Of a DNA stretch of 7,931 nt, positions 1 through 7,197 are shown piece after piece. The DNA comes from Bacteroidales bacterium. GTDB taxonomy: Bacteria > Bacteroidota > Bacteroidia > Bacteroidales > PUMT01. Each line of letters begins with the position of its first letter. Within the stretch, counting starts at the first letter, position 1. The translations under genes and the position numbers were made by a program. The notes beneath the pieces are model-generated. The model did not search any database, was not told where the DNA came from, and saw nothing but the letters and a program-made list of their open reading frames with translations. The stretch lies in the NCBI GenBank assembly GCA_007132365.1, contig SLOS01000149.1:1-7931 (forward strand). The letters run 5' to 3'.

Positions 1-2
1 GC

Positions 3-1226
3 ACCATTTTCATTGTAATAATTATAGTTATAACAGGTAGCGGGTTCTTCAGTTATCCAGATATTGTAAGGGCACCTGTTGTAATTACAAAGGAGAATCC
101 CCCTTCTGTTTTGATAGCCAGGGCAGCAGGCAAGCCGGAGGCAATATTTATGTCCGATGGTGCATATGTGAAGAAAGATGATACAATCGCAGTAATTGAA
201 AACCCGGCCCGGTATCATGATCTGTTTCGTCTTGGCGGTTATATGAGAATGCTTAACCAGGTCATTCGCTCCGGTGAAGATTTTTCATTGGTTTCAATTC
301 CGGGAGACCTGGTCCTCGGTGAAGTACAGCCCGAATACAATGCCTTCACAGCTGCCCTGAATGATTACAGGATTTTCATTAGCCAGGATTTCTATGAAAA
401 CAGGATTGCAGCTCTCTCCGCAGAGCTGAATGAACACCTTAATTACAGGGAGAGCCTGCAGCGGCAAAGGTCCCTCGCCATACACGAAATGGAACTGGGA
501 TGGGCCCAGTTTCAAAGAGACTCGCTGCTGTTTGTCTCAAATGTAATTTCAAAATCGGAGTTTGAAAGAGCGCAGACCCTTTTACTCGACAGGCAGAAAG
601 CCCTGGAAAATTCCAGGCTGAACCTTTCTGATGCGGCTATCACGATCGCACGGCTTGAAAGGAACATTGCCGACACCAGGCTGGAAAAGGAGGAGAGGCA
701 TCAAAGATTGACCACTAATCTGTTAAATTCATTCAGACAGCTGGAAAGTTCGCTTGCATTGTGGGAAAACCGGTATCTGCTTATATCCCCTGCATCCGGC
801 ACACTGAACTATCTTTCAGTTTGGAGCAGCCTCCAGGAACTGAAGCCCGGTGATGCGGTATTTTCGATCACTCCTGAAGATATGGGTGAACTGTATGCAA
901 GGATCGTGCTGCCTTTCAGACGGGCAGGAAAAGTTAGGCCCGGACAGAGGGTAAACATTAAACTTGACGGTTACCCCTTTATGGAATTCGGCATGGTGGA
1001 GGGACGCATACATTCGGTTTCGGGAGGCCCCGTTGAAGATGGGTTTCCGGCTGTAATAACTCTAACCAGGGGTGCAGTGACCTCCTTCGGTTACGAACTT
1101 GAAGTAATACGGGAACTTCCCGGAACAGCTGAAATATCTACTGATGAGATGAGCCTGCTTGAAAGGCTGGTGAACCCGGTAAAACATTTGACGAGAAACA
1201 GATTTGTATCGGTAAAAGACTTTTAA
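3..1226 (+). CDS. HlyD-family membrane fusion (adaptor) protein, 5' partial
   Basis: The frame is open from the left window edge, so the N-terminus lies outside; 407 residues are visible. A TTG at 111 is not the start, because the same frame upstream encodes a hydrophobic segment (visible residues 1-17, TIFIVIIIVITGSGFF) that reads as the N-terminal membrane anchor. Next come a first half lipoyl-like segment (about 39-68, with GKPEAIFMSDGAYVKKDD), a long charged helical region likely to form a coiled-coil hairpin (about 131-258, turn near VISKSE), a second lipoyl-like half (about 258-291, SPASGTLNYL and LKPGD), and a beta-barrel-like C-terminal part (about 294-385, VRPGQRVNIKLDGYPF). This order is typical of HlyD/MFP proteins, which link an inner-membrane transporter, often a peptidase-containing ABC exporter, to the outer membrane. 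The expected partner would be upstream of the window; substrate unknown. Family is secure, exact role is inference. Confidence 0.85.
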   Translation, partial: TIFIVIIIVITGSGFFSYPDIVRAPVVITKENPPSVLIARAAGKPEAIFMSDGAYVKKDDTIAVIENPARYHDLFRLGGYMRMLNQVIRSGEDFSLVSIPGDLVLGEVQPEYNAFTAALNDYRIFISQDFYENRIAALSAELNEHLNYRESLQRQRSLAIHEMELGWAQFQRDSLLFVSNVISKSEFERAQTLLLDRQKALENSRLNLSDAAITIARLERNIADTRLEKEERHQRLTTNLLNSFRQLESSLALWENRYLLISPASGTLNYLSVWSSLQELKPGDAVFSITPEDMGELYARIVLPFRRAGKVRPGQRVNIKLDGYPFMEFGMVEGRIHSVSGGPVEDGFPAVITLTRGAVTSFGYELEVIRELPGTAEISTDEMSLLERLVNPVKHLTRNRFVSVKDF

Positions 1227-1262
1227 TATCCATCAAAAATATTAAAATACCCGGATATTAAA
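1222..1262 (+). other. AT-rich inverted repeat (possible hairpin) over the hlyD stop codon
   Basis: TTTAATATCC at 1222-1231 is perfectly complementary to GGATATTAAA at 1253-1262, giving a 10-bp stem and a 21-nt loop. The left arm overlaps the TAA stop codon at 1224-1226. On the + strand no T-tract follows the right arm, so it is not a canonical intrinsic terminator. It could be a weak terminator, a 3'-end stabiliser, a protein-binding palindrome, or chance in AT-rich DNA. Confidence 0.4.
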
Positions 1263-1287
1263 CATAAACACATGAAACGAGCCATGA
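1260..1287 (+). repeat. 28-bp direct repeat, copy 1
   Basis: This is an exact 28-bp match to 1350-1377, exactly 90 bp upstream of it. It begins AAACATAAACACATGAAACG and ends in GAGCCATGA. Both copies lie in the non-coding gap between the hlyD-like gene and the first oxidoreductase gene. An ATG inside this copy (1272) opens a 21-codon frame, MKRAM..., that ends at TGA 1335-1337. Similarity between the two 90-bp units does not clearly continue beyond the 28 bp. Function unknown. Confidence 0.9.
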
Positions 1288-1349
1288 CAAATTTTATGAT
1301 ACAAACTACGATGTTCAAAATGGCGAGTTCCATGTGACCTTAATAAACA

Positions 1350-1377
1350 AAACATAAACACATGAAACGAGCCATGA
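1350..1377 (+). repeat. 28-bp direct repeat, copy 2
   Basis: Second exact copy of the 28-bp repeat, ending 43 bp before the ATG of the first oxidoreductase gene. It is probably within that gene's 5' leader or promoter region. Its internal ATG (1362) opens a 13-codon frame, MKRAMMIDYQKEK, ending at TAA 1401-1403, 17 bp before the downstream ATG. It could act as a repeated regulatory element, an upstream ORF, or be the remnant of a local duplication; the sequence alone does not decide. Confidence 0.9.
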
Positions 1378-1420
1378 TGATAGATTATCAAAAAGAAAAA
1401 TAATTAAAAGACCTAATGCT

Positions 1421-2725
1421 ATGAAACCTATTTCAAGAAGAAAATTCATTCAGACTTCAATCGCCGGAGCAGCAGGCCTGTCTGTCCTGCCACTGGCAAA
1501 AAGCTGCAGGATATCTCCCAATGATGTAATAAGACTGGGAGTAATAGGACTTGGGCAGCAGGCCGTGGGCCTGACCAGGGGATTCAATTCAATTCCCGGG
1601 GTTCAGGTAGTAGCCGGTGCAGATGTATATGGCATCAAGCGCCAGCGTTTCGAAAACCTGCTTAACCATTACTATGATGAAACCGGTGAAAGTGTAAGGG
1701 TGAGAACCTTTGAAAACTATCATGAAATGCTGGATATGAGAGATGTGGACGGTGTGGTTATAAGCACACCCGATCACTGGCATGCGTTGAACACAATTGA
1801 TGCCTGCAACGCAGGCAAAGAGGTATACCTTGAAAAGCCAACTACTTTTACAATCAAGGAGGGTGCGGAGGTAGTCCGTGCAGTGCGTGAAAACAACCGG
1901 ATACTGGCGGTGGGCAGCCAGCAGCGGTCGGACATTAATTTTCATCATGCCGTTGTAATGGTGAGGGCTGGAGCTATCGGAAAACTGAAAATGATCTGGG
2001 CTTACGTAGGCGACTTCCCGGCTCCCTATGATCTGCCGGAGGAGCCTTTGCCGGCGGACCTGAACTGGGATATGTGGCTTGGCCCGAATCCTTATGTCCA
2101 CTATAATCCAAGGCTTAATCCCCCGATATCGCTTGATCCGCCTCAAAATGAAACATTCTGGGCTGAATGGAGATTCTTCAGGGAAACCGGCGGGGGATAC
2201 ATAACCGACTGGGGCGCTCATAATTTTGATATTGCACAATGGGCCCTGGATGAAGATGCCGGAGGCCCGGTTGAGATAATCCCCCCCGGTCACGAAGGCA
2301 CTGAATACCTGACTTATGTATACGCCAATGGAGTACGGGTCATCAACCGGCCATATGATGATGCTCATACCAGGGGAATAAAATTCTTCGGTGAAAACGG
2401 ATGGATTGAGGTAGCCAGGGGGCATTATGATTCCTCTGAGGAGTCACTTTTCCCTGAAGATGAAGAGTTAATGGGGCATGGGGGACTGCCTTACGAGACA
2501 GGTGTGCCCCACCTTGAGGATTTTATCATGGCAATGAGGCACCGCAGAGACCCTGTGGTCCCTGTTGAAGTGGGACACAGGACCTGTACGACCTGTATCC
2601 TGGGAAATATCTCATATGAGCTTGGCCGGCCTGTAAAATGGGATCCTGCAAGACAGTATTTTGTTGATGACCCGGAAGCAGAAAAATTTTACCACAGGGA
2701 ATACCGTAATGGCTATACACTTTGA
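1421..2725 (+). CDS. Exported Gfo/Idh/MocA-family oxidoreductase (paralogue 1)
   Basis: Predicted NAD(P)-dependent oxidoreductase acting on a sugar, polyol or derivative; substrate not determinable. Length 434 aa, normal for the family. The N-terminus is a twin-arginine signal (SRRKFIQ, residues 5-11, then a hydrophobic stretch to about 26), so it should be exported folded with its cofactor. A Cys follows at 29 (PLAKSC). The Rossmann dinucleotide-binding motif is GVIGLGQQA (40-48), the family EKP motif is at 138-140 with the conserved Lys 139, and the catalytic-type motif DWGAHNFD is at 263-270 with His 267. The C-terminus (WDPARQYFVDDPEAEKFYHREYR) matches the ending of the bacterial exported subgroup. 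The ATG at 1421 starts directly at the Tat motif; no SD precedes it. It forms a tandem pair with the gene at 2841. Family call secure; physiological role is inference. Confidence 0.93.
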   Translation: MKPISRRKFIQTSIAGAAGLSVLPLAKSCRISPNDVIRLGVIGLGQQAVGLTRGFNSIPGVQVVAGADVYGIKRQRFENLLNHYYDETGESVRVRTFENYHEMLDMRDVDGVVISTPDHWHALNTIDACNAGKEVYLEKPTTFTIKEGAEVVRAVRENNRILAVGSQQRSDINFHHAVVMVRAGAIGKLKMIWAYVGDFPAPYDLPEEPLPADLNWDMWLGPNPYVHYNPRLNPPISLDPPQNETFWAEWRFFRETGGGYITDWGAHNFDIAQWALDEDAGGPVEIIPPGHEGTEYLTYVYANGVRVINRPYDDAHTRGIKFFGENGWIEVARGHYDSSEESLFPEDEELMGHGGLPYETGVPHLEDFIMAMRHRRDPVVPVEVGHRTCTTCILGNISYELGRPVKWDPARQYFVDDPEAEKFYHREYRNGYTL

Positions 2726-2840
2726 ACATACCAAAATCAGAAAATTCCGGAACCTGCAACTGATATTTATTGAATTTCCTTTTGCGGCTTTCTGCTGAAT
2801 TGGACTTAAATTGCAATCCCCAAACCAAAACTTTAAACCT

Positions 2841-4142
2841 ATGCAAAGTATTTCAAGAAGAAAATTTATCCAAACTTCACTTGCAGGAGCCGCAGGGCTT
2901 TCACTCTTTCCCCTGGCAAAGAGCTGCAAGGTGCCCGTCAATGATGTAATCAGACTGGGACTTATCGGACTTGGCAGGCAGACTATGTACCTTATGGATG
3001 GCTTCCGCCAGATTGAGGGAGTTCATATTGTTGCAGGAGCCGATGTTTATGGAATCAAACGGCAGAGGTTTGAAAAACGCATGAATGACTATTATGCAGA
3101 AACAGGCCTGAACATCAATGTTGACACCTATGAGCATTATCACCAGATACTTAACCGTGATGATATTGATGGTGTAGTGATTGTAAGCCCGGATCACTGG
3201 CACGGTATTATGGGCGTTGAAAGCTGCCGCGCAGGAAAGGATATATACATGGAAAAACCCCTGACTTTCACCATTAAGGAAGGTGTTGCACTTGTCAGGG
3301 CCGTCAGGGAAAATGATATAGTACTCGCCACAGGAAGTCAGCAGCGTTCGGACAAGAATTTCAGGCATGCCGTTAACCTTGTTAAGAACGGGGCCCTGGG
3401 AAAAATTGAAAAGGCTCATGCCCATGTAGGAGGGCCCCCTGTTCCCTACGATCTTCCCGAAGAACCCCTGCCCGGCGATCTTAACTGGGATCTCTGGCTT
3501 GGACCCAACCCCTATGTGCATTTTAACCATGAGCTCAATCCGCCAATATCGCTCGATCCCCCGCAAGATGAAACAATCTGGGGAGCCTGGAGATGGTATA
3601 AAGAGATGGGAGGCGGATTTACAACGGACTGGGGTGCGCATATGTTTGATATAGTCCAGTGGGCCATGGGCAAGGATGACAGCGGTCCCCGGCGCATAAT
3701 TCCCGCCGGTTACGGCGACTATCAGTTCCTTACCTATGAATATGATGGCGACTGGATTATGACTGAAGAACCTTTTAATGAGGCAAAAACCAGGGGAGTC
3801 AAATTCATTGGAACAGACGGATGGATTGAGGTAAGCCGCGGCCATTTCCTGGCCTCGGATCCGGAATTGATGCCTCCCCCGGAAGCAGACAGAGACGATG
3901 ATGTGGCCTATGAAACAGGAATACCTCATCTGGTAAATTTTATTGAATCAATGCGTACCCGCAAGGATCCTGTTGCACCCGTGGAAGCTGGGCATCGCAC
4001 CTGTACCACCTGCACGCTGGGGAATATCGCATATGAACTGATGAGACCCGTTGAATGGGATCCGGCAACTGAATCTTTTGTTGATGATCCGGAAGCTGAG
4101 AAACATTATCACAGGGATTACCGTCCGGGCTACTCTCTCTGA
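2841..4142 (+). CDS. Exported Gfo/Idh/MocA-family oxidoreductase (paralogue 2)
   Basis: Predicted NAD(P)-dependent oxidoreductase of the same exported subgroup as its upstream neighbour, about 60% identical by hand count; substrate unknown. Length 433 aa from ATG 2841. An in-frame TTG at 2811 would add ten residues before the signal, but the ATG aligns with the paralogue's start (MQSISRRKFIQ against MKPISRRKFIQ) and is preferred. Visible are the Tat motif (5-11), Cys 29, Rossmann motif GLIGLGRQT (40-48), EKP (138-140), DWGAHMFD (263-270, His 267) and the ending VDDPEAEKHYHRDYR. Divergence from the paralogue is concentrated near 121-130, 190-200 and 291-310, which may be substrate-contact regions. 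The 115-bp gap before it (2726-2840) holds no gene or clear terminator, so co-transcription with paralogue 1 is possible. A terminator-like hairpin follows at 4161. Confidence 0.93.
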   Translation: MQSISRRKFIQTSLAGAAGLSLFPLAKSCKVPVNDVIRLGLIGLGRQTMYLMDGFRQIEGVHIVAGADVYGIKRQRFEKRMNDYYAETGLNINVDTYEHYHQILNRDDIDGVVIVSPDHWHGIMGVESCRAGKDIYMEKPLTFTIKEGVALVRAVRENDIVLATGSQQRSDKNFRHAVNLVKNGALGKIEKAHAHVGGPPVPYDLPEEPLPGDLNWDLWLGPNPYVHFNHELNPPISLDPPQDETIWGAWRWYKEMGGGFTTDWGAHMFDIVQWAMGKDDSGPRRIIPAGYGDYQFLTYEYDGDWIMTEEPFNEAKTRGVKFIGTDGWIEVSRGHFLASDPELMPPPEADRDDDVAYETGIPHLVNFIESMRTRKDPVAPVEAGHRTCTTCTLGNIAYELMRPVEWDPATESFVDDPEAEKHYHRDYRPGYSL

Positions 4143-4160
4143 TACTAACCATTTTGCACG

Positions 4161-4195
4161 TGGACCATCAACGGGGCTGGTGGTCCAGTTTCTTA
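4161..4195 (+). terminator. Putative intrinsic terminator after the oxidoreductase pair
   Basis: The stem TGGACCATCA (4161-4170) pairs with TGGTGGTCCA (4178-4187): ten base pairs with one G-U wobble and a 7-nt loop (ACGGGGC). A T-rich run, GTTTCTTATC, follows. It begins 18 bp after the paralogue 2 stop codon and ends just before the kinase gene, as expected for a Rho-independent terminator. The U-tract is imperfect, so partial readthrough into the kinase gene is possible. Confidence 0.65.
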
Positions 4196-4202
4196 TCATT
4201 AC

Positions 4203-5135
4203 ATGTATTTTATGAAAAACGAAAAAATAAACAGGGTGTTCACCCTTGGAGAAGTGGTTTTTGACATCATGTTCAAGAATGGGCAGCCGGTTGCTTCAAG
4301 GCCCGGGGGCTCGATGCTGAATTCTTCAATATCACTTGGCAGAAGCGGACTGCCGGTGAGTTTCACAGGGACATGCGGCAATGACCAGGTGGGCCGGCTG
4401 GTAGCAGGTTTTCTCCGGGAGAACAAGGTGGACACCTCTTTTTTACATCATGAGAATTCCCAGTCCATTATTGCTCTCGCCTTTCTTGACGATAATAACA
4501 ATGCCACATACTCTTTTTACAAGGGACAGAATCCGCCTGAGCCTCCGGCACTTCCCTCGCCAGGTAAGCAGGATGTCCTGCTTTTCGGATCATTCTATTC
4601 AATATCCCGGCCTACCCGTGATTTTGCATTGAATTTAAGAAACACAGCCTGCAACATGGGGGCGCTTGTTATTTACGATCCCAACTTCAGGGACTCCCAC
4701 CTGCCTGAACTTGCAGAGGTAAAACCGTGGATTGAAGATAATATTTCCAATGCCGGCATAGTCAGAGGGTCGAACGAAGATTTCGAAATTATTTTCGGCA
4801 CCAGATCAGCCGAAGAAACATGGAACCTCCCCTGCTTCCGGAAATGCAAAGCACTTATATACACAAGATCTTCTGATGGCGTGGACTTATTATGTGGAAA
4901 CTTTACAAAACATTATCCGGTACCTTCCTTAAAGCCCCTGAGTACAATCGGCGCAGGAGATTCATTTAACGCAGGAATAATTACAGCAATGTATGAAAAT
5001 AATATCAGCAGCAACAATATCAAGGATTGCAATCAGGAGCAGTGGGATACAATAATTAAAAAGGGAATAGAATTTTCATCTGCAGTATGTATGAGCTATG
5101 ACAATTATATCGCCTATCCGTTACCTTCCCCGTAA
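4203..5135 (+). CDS. PfkB-family carbohydrate kinase (fructokinase-like)
   Basis: Predicted cytoplasmic ATP-dependent sugar kinase of the PfkB/ribokinase superfamily; 310 aa, normal for the family. Visible features are the N-terminal substrate-side motif (GGSMLNSSISLGRSG, 35-49; Gly-Gly 35-36, Asn 40), the GNDQVGR segment (59-65), DPNFRD (159-164), GSNEDFEIIFG (189-199), and the C-terminal PfkB signature STIGAGDSFNAG (247-258) with the anion hole and catalytic-base Asp 253. DPNFRD and the overall layout resemble fructokinases, but 2-keto-3-deoxygluconate or ribose kinases cannot be excluded, so no gene symbol is given. The start is ATG 4203; an in-frame ATG at 4212 is an alternative. No SD is visible. 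Only 60 bp separate it from paralogue 2, but a terminator-like hairpin lies between. No signal peptide, so it would work in a different compartment from the exported oxidoreductases. Confidence 0.88.
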   Translation: MYFMKNEKINRVFTLGEVVFDIMFKNGQPVASRPGGSMLNSSISLGRSGLPVSFTGTCGNDQVGRLVAGFLRENKVDTSFLHHENSQSIIALAFLDDNNNATYSFYKGQNPPEPPALPSPGKQDVLLFGSFYSISRPTRDFALNLRNTACNMGALVIYDPNFRDSHLPELAEVKPWIEDNISNAGIVRGSNEDFEIIFGTRSAEETWNLPCFRKCKALIYTRSSDGVDLLCGNFTKHYPVPSLKPLSTIGAGDSFNAGIITAMYENNISSNNIKDCNQEQWDTIIKKGIEFSSAVCMSYDNYIAYPLPSP

Positions 5136-5157
5136 GGAATTTTAAAATCAATTTAAT

Positions 5158-5165
5158 TATCTTTG
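5158..5165 (+). promoter_or_regulatory. Bacteroidota -7 promoter box upstream of thrS
   Basis: TATCTTTG matches the Bacteroidota primary-sigma -7 consensus TAnnTTTG exactly, and is followed by CAC. It lies 23 bp after the kinase stop and 64 bp before the thrS ATG, predicting transcription start near 5170-5174 and a leader of roughly 55-60 nt. No TTTG -33 element is seen 19-21 bp upstream, where the sequence is around the kinase stop codon. The leader shows only a very short possible stem (TTGC 5180-5183 with GCAA 5192-5195) and no recognisable tRNA mimic or T-box. Confidence 0.65.
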
Positions 5166-5229
5166 CACATTCAAAATAATTGCTGTATAAGGCAAATTTA
5201 CAAGATACTTTTTTAGTTCTGTTACAATA

Positions 5230-7179
5230 ATGATAAAAATAAAATTTCCTGATAATTCAGTACGAGAATATCCAGAAGGTATAACCGGTCTTGAAATAGC
5301 TGAAAGCCTCAGCAGAAGTCTCGCGAAAGATGTCCTGTCAGTCACCGTGAATGGTGAGGTTTACGACCTGACAAGACCAATTGGGAAAGATTCTGCCATC
5401 AGGTTCAATAAATGGGAAGATGAGGAAGGAATGCACGCCTTCTGGCATTCATCGGCACACCTTATGGCAGAAGCCCTTGAAGCGCTTTACCCCGGCGTGA
5501 AACTGGGCATCGGGCCCTCAATAGATAACGGTTTTTACTATGACGTTGACCCCGGTGAGGGAAGGACCATTTCCGAAAGCGATCTGCCGGAGATTGAAAA
5601 AAAGATGAGGGAGCTTGCACAAGAGAAGAACCCTTATGTAAGAAAGGAGATCCCCAAGAAAGAGGCCCTGGAGTATTATACCGAAAAAGGCGATGAATAT
5701 AAGATTGAGTTGCTGAATGACCTGGAAGACGGAACCATTTCATTTTACAGCCAGGGAAATTTCACCGACCTGTGCCGCGGGCCTCACCTGCCTCATACCG
5801 GATATATAAAATCATTCAAATTACTGAACATTGCGGGTGCATACTGGAGGGGCAGCGAGAAGAACAAGCAGCTTACCCGTATTTACGGTGTCAGCTTTCC
5901 CAGACAGAAACTGCTGGAAGAGCATCTGGCAATGCTTGAAGAGGCGAAAGAGAGGGATCACCGTAAAATCGGAAAGGATCTGGAGCTTTTTACATTTTCC
6001 CGCAAAGTTGGCTCCGGCCTGCCGCTCTGGTTGCCAAAGGGTGCACAACTCAGGGAAAGACTCGAGAATTTTCTGAAAAAGGTACAGCGGGAATATGGCT
6101 ATGAGCAGGTTATTACACCGCATATCGGACAAAAAGAGCTTTATATAACATCCGGCCATTATGCAAAATACGGTGAGCATTCCTTCAAACCCATAACGAC
6201 ACCTGCAGAGGGAGAAGAGTTTCTTCTCAAACCCATGAACTGTCCCCACCATTGTGAAATTTATAAATTCAAGCCCCGTTCGTACAAAGACCTCCCGGTA
6301 CGAATGGCGGAGTTTGGGACCGTTTACCGTTATGAACAAAGCGGGGAACTGCACGGACTGACAAGGGCAAGGGGATTTACCCAGGATGATGCCCATATTT
6401 TCTGCCGTCCCGATCAGCTTAAAGAGGAATTCACCAAGGTAATTGACATTATCTACATTATTTTCCGTGCACTCGATTTCAGGGATTTCTTTGTGCAGAT
6501 ATCTCTCAGGGATCCGGGGGACAAAGATAAATACATAGGAAGTGATGAAAACTGGGAAAAGGCTGAGAAGGCAATAATCGAAGCTACCAGCGAGAAAGGT
6601 CTTGAAGCCAGGATTGAATATGGTGAAGCCGCTTTCTACGGCCCCAAGCTGGATTTTATGGTTAAAGACGCGCTTGGCCGGAAATGGCAGCTTGGCACCA
6701 TACAGGTAGATTATAACCTGCCCGAGAGGTTTGACCTGGAGTACACCGGATCGGACAACCAGAAGCACCGCCCGGTCATGATACACAGGGCACCATTTGG
6801 TTCAATGGAGAGATTCGTGGCAGTTCTCATTGAGCACACTGCAGGAAAATTTCCACTCTGGCTGACACCTGACCAGGTTGTGATACTGCCTATAAGCGAA
6901 AAAGTGCATAATTATGCTGAAAAAGTTTTAAATTTCCTAAATATTTGCGATATTCGCGCCCTGATTGATTTACGGAATGAGAAGATTGGCAAGAAGATAA
7001 GGGATAGTGAGTTAAAACGTATACCATACCTTCTTATACTGGGAGAAAAAGAGGCGGAAAATGATACTGTTTCAGTAAGGAGACAGGGAGAGGGAGACAA
7101 GGGATCAATGAATTTGGAAGATTTTGCTAACTTTGTAAAACAGGAGGTTGCAAAACAATTATCCGAAATAGAGAAATAA
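5230..7179 (+). CDS. thrS: Threonine--tRNA ligase
   Basis: Class II aminoacyl-tRNA synthetase that charges tRNA-Thr with threonine in the cytoplasm and hydrolyses misacylated Ser-tRNA-Thr. Full length at 649 aa. Domains in order: TGS (about 1-61), the editing domain with its metal-site-like set His 73, His 77 (HSSAH), Cys 182 and His 186 (CRGPH), the catalytic core (about 245-545), and the anticodon-binding domain (about 548-645). Core zinc ligands are Cys 338 (MNCPHHC), His 389 (DDAHIF) and His 519 (MIHRAPFG). Motif 2 is visible around TVYRYE (364-369) and motif 3 around FGSMERF (523-529, Arg 528). All key residues are present, so the enzyme should be active and editing-competent. Start ATG 5230 directly precedes the TGS domain; no SD. 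It heads the conserved thrS-infC-rpmI order, with its promoter box at 5158. Confidence 0.98.
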   Translation: MIKIKFPDNSVREYPEGITGLEIAESLSRSLAKDVLSVTVNGEVYDLTRPIGKDSAIRFNKWEDEEGMHAFWHSSAHLMAEALEALYPGVKLGIGPSIDNGFYYDVDPGEGRTISESDLPEIEKKMRELAQEKNPYVRKEIPKKEALEYYTEKGDEYKIELLNDLEDGTISFYSQGNFTDLCRGPHLPHTGYIKSFKLLNIAGAYWRGSEKNKQLTRIYGVSFPRQKLLEEHLAMLEEAKERDHRKIGKDLELFTFSRKVGSGLPLWLPKGAQLRERLENFLKKVQREYGYEQVITPHIGQKELYITSGHYAKYGEHSFKPITTPAEGEEFLLKPMNCPHHCEIYKFKPRSYKDLPVRMAEFGTVYRYEQSGELHGLTRARGFTQDDAHIFCRPDQLKEEFTKVIDIIYIIFRALDFRDFFVQISLRDPGDKDKYIGSDENWEKAEKAIIEATSEKGLEARIEYGEAAFYGPKLDFMVKDALGRKWQLGTIQVDYNLPERFDLEYTGSDNQKHRPVMIHRAPFGSMERFVAVLIEHTAGKFPLWLTPDQVVILPISEKVHNYAEKVLNFLNICDIRALIDLRNEKIGKKIRDSELKRIPYLLILGEKEAENDTVSVRRQGEGDKGSMNLEDFANFVKQEVAKQLSEIEK

Positions 7180-7197
7180 AATAGTATTAATCAAAAG

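Noticed and set aside
111..113. TTG at 111 as the start of the HlyD-family gene
   Set aside because: The frame stays open to the window edge and encodes a hydrophobic membrane anchor upstream of the TTG, so the gene is 5'-truncated by the window.
1183..1206. AACATTTG (1183) and CAGATTTG (1199) as -7 boxes for paralogue 1
   Set aside because: Each misses the first T of TAnnTTTG, neither has a full TTTG -33 element, and both lie inside the upstream coding region far from the 1421 start.
1272..1403. The two MKRAM frames (1272-1337, 1362-1403) as real small protein genes
   Set aside because: They are 21 and 13 codons, without SD, and share only the repeat-encoded start; kept as an observation under the repeat rather than annotated as CDS.
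1589..2425. Long antisense open frames at 1589-2425, 2901-3929 and 5821-6786 on the - strand
   Set aside because: Each lies entirely inside a well-supported + strand gene, has no recognisable domain, and the first two fall on equivalent parts of the paralogues, as expected for codon-bias shadows.
2811..2813. TTG at 2811 as the start of the second oxidoreductase
   Set aside because: It adds ten residues with no counterpart in the paralogue; ATG 2841 aligns with the paralogue's start directly at the Tat motif.
2781..2813. Possible promoter for paralogue 2: TTTG (2781) and TTAAATTG (2806), 21 bp apart
   Set aside because: The -7 element misses two of the six fixed consensus positions, and the upstream paralogue could supply the transcript.
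7142..7147. AGGAGG near the end of thrS as a ribosome binding site
   Set aside because: It encodes Gln-Glu within the thrS C-terminus and no plausible start codon follows at a suitable distance.
7186..7188. In-frame ATT at 7186 as an alternative infC start (AUU as in E. coli)
   Set aside because: It lies upstream of the SD rather than after it, and would encode NQKKEGRN, which does not resemble an IF-3 N-terminus.
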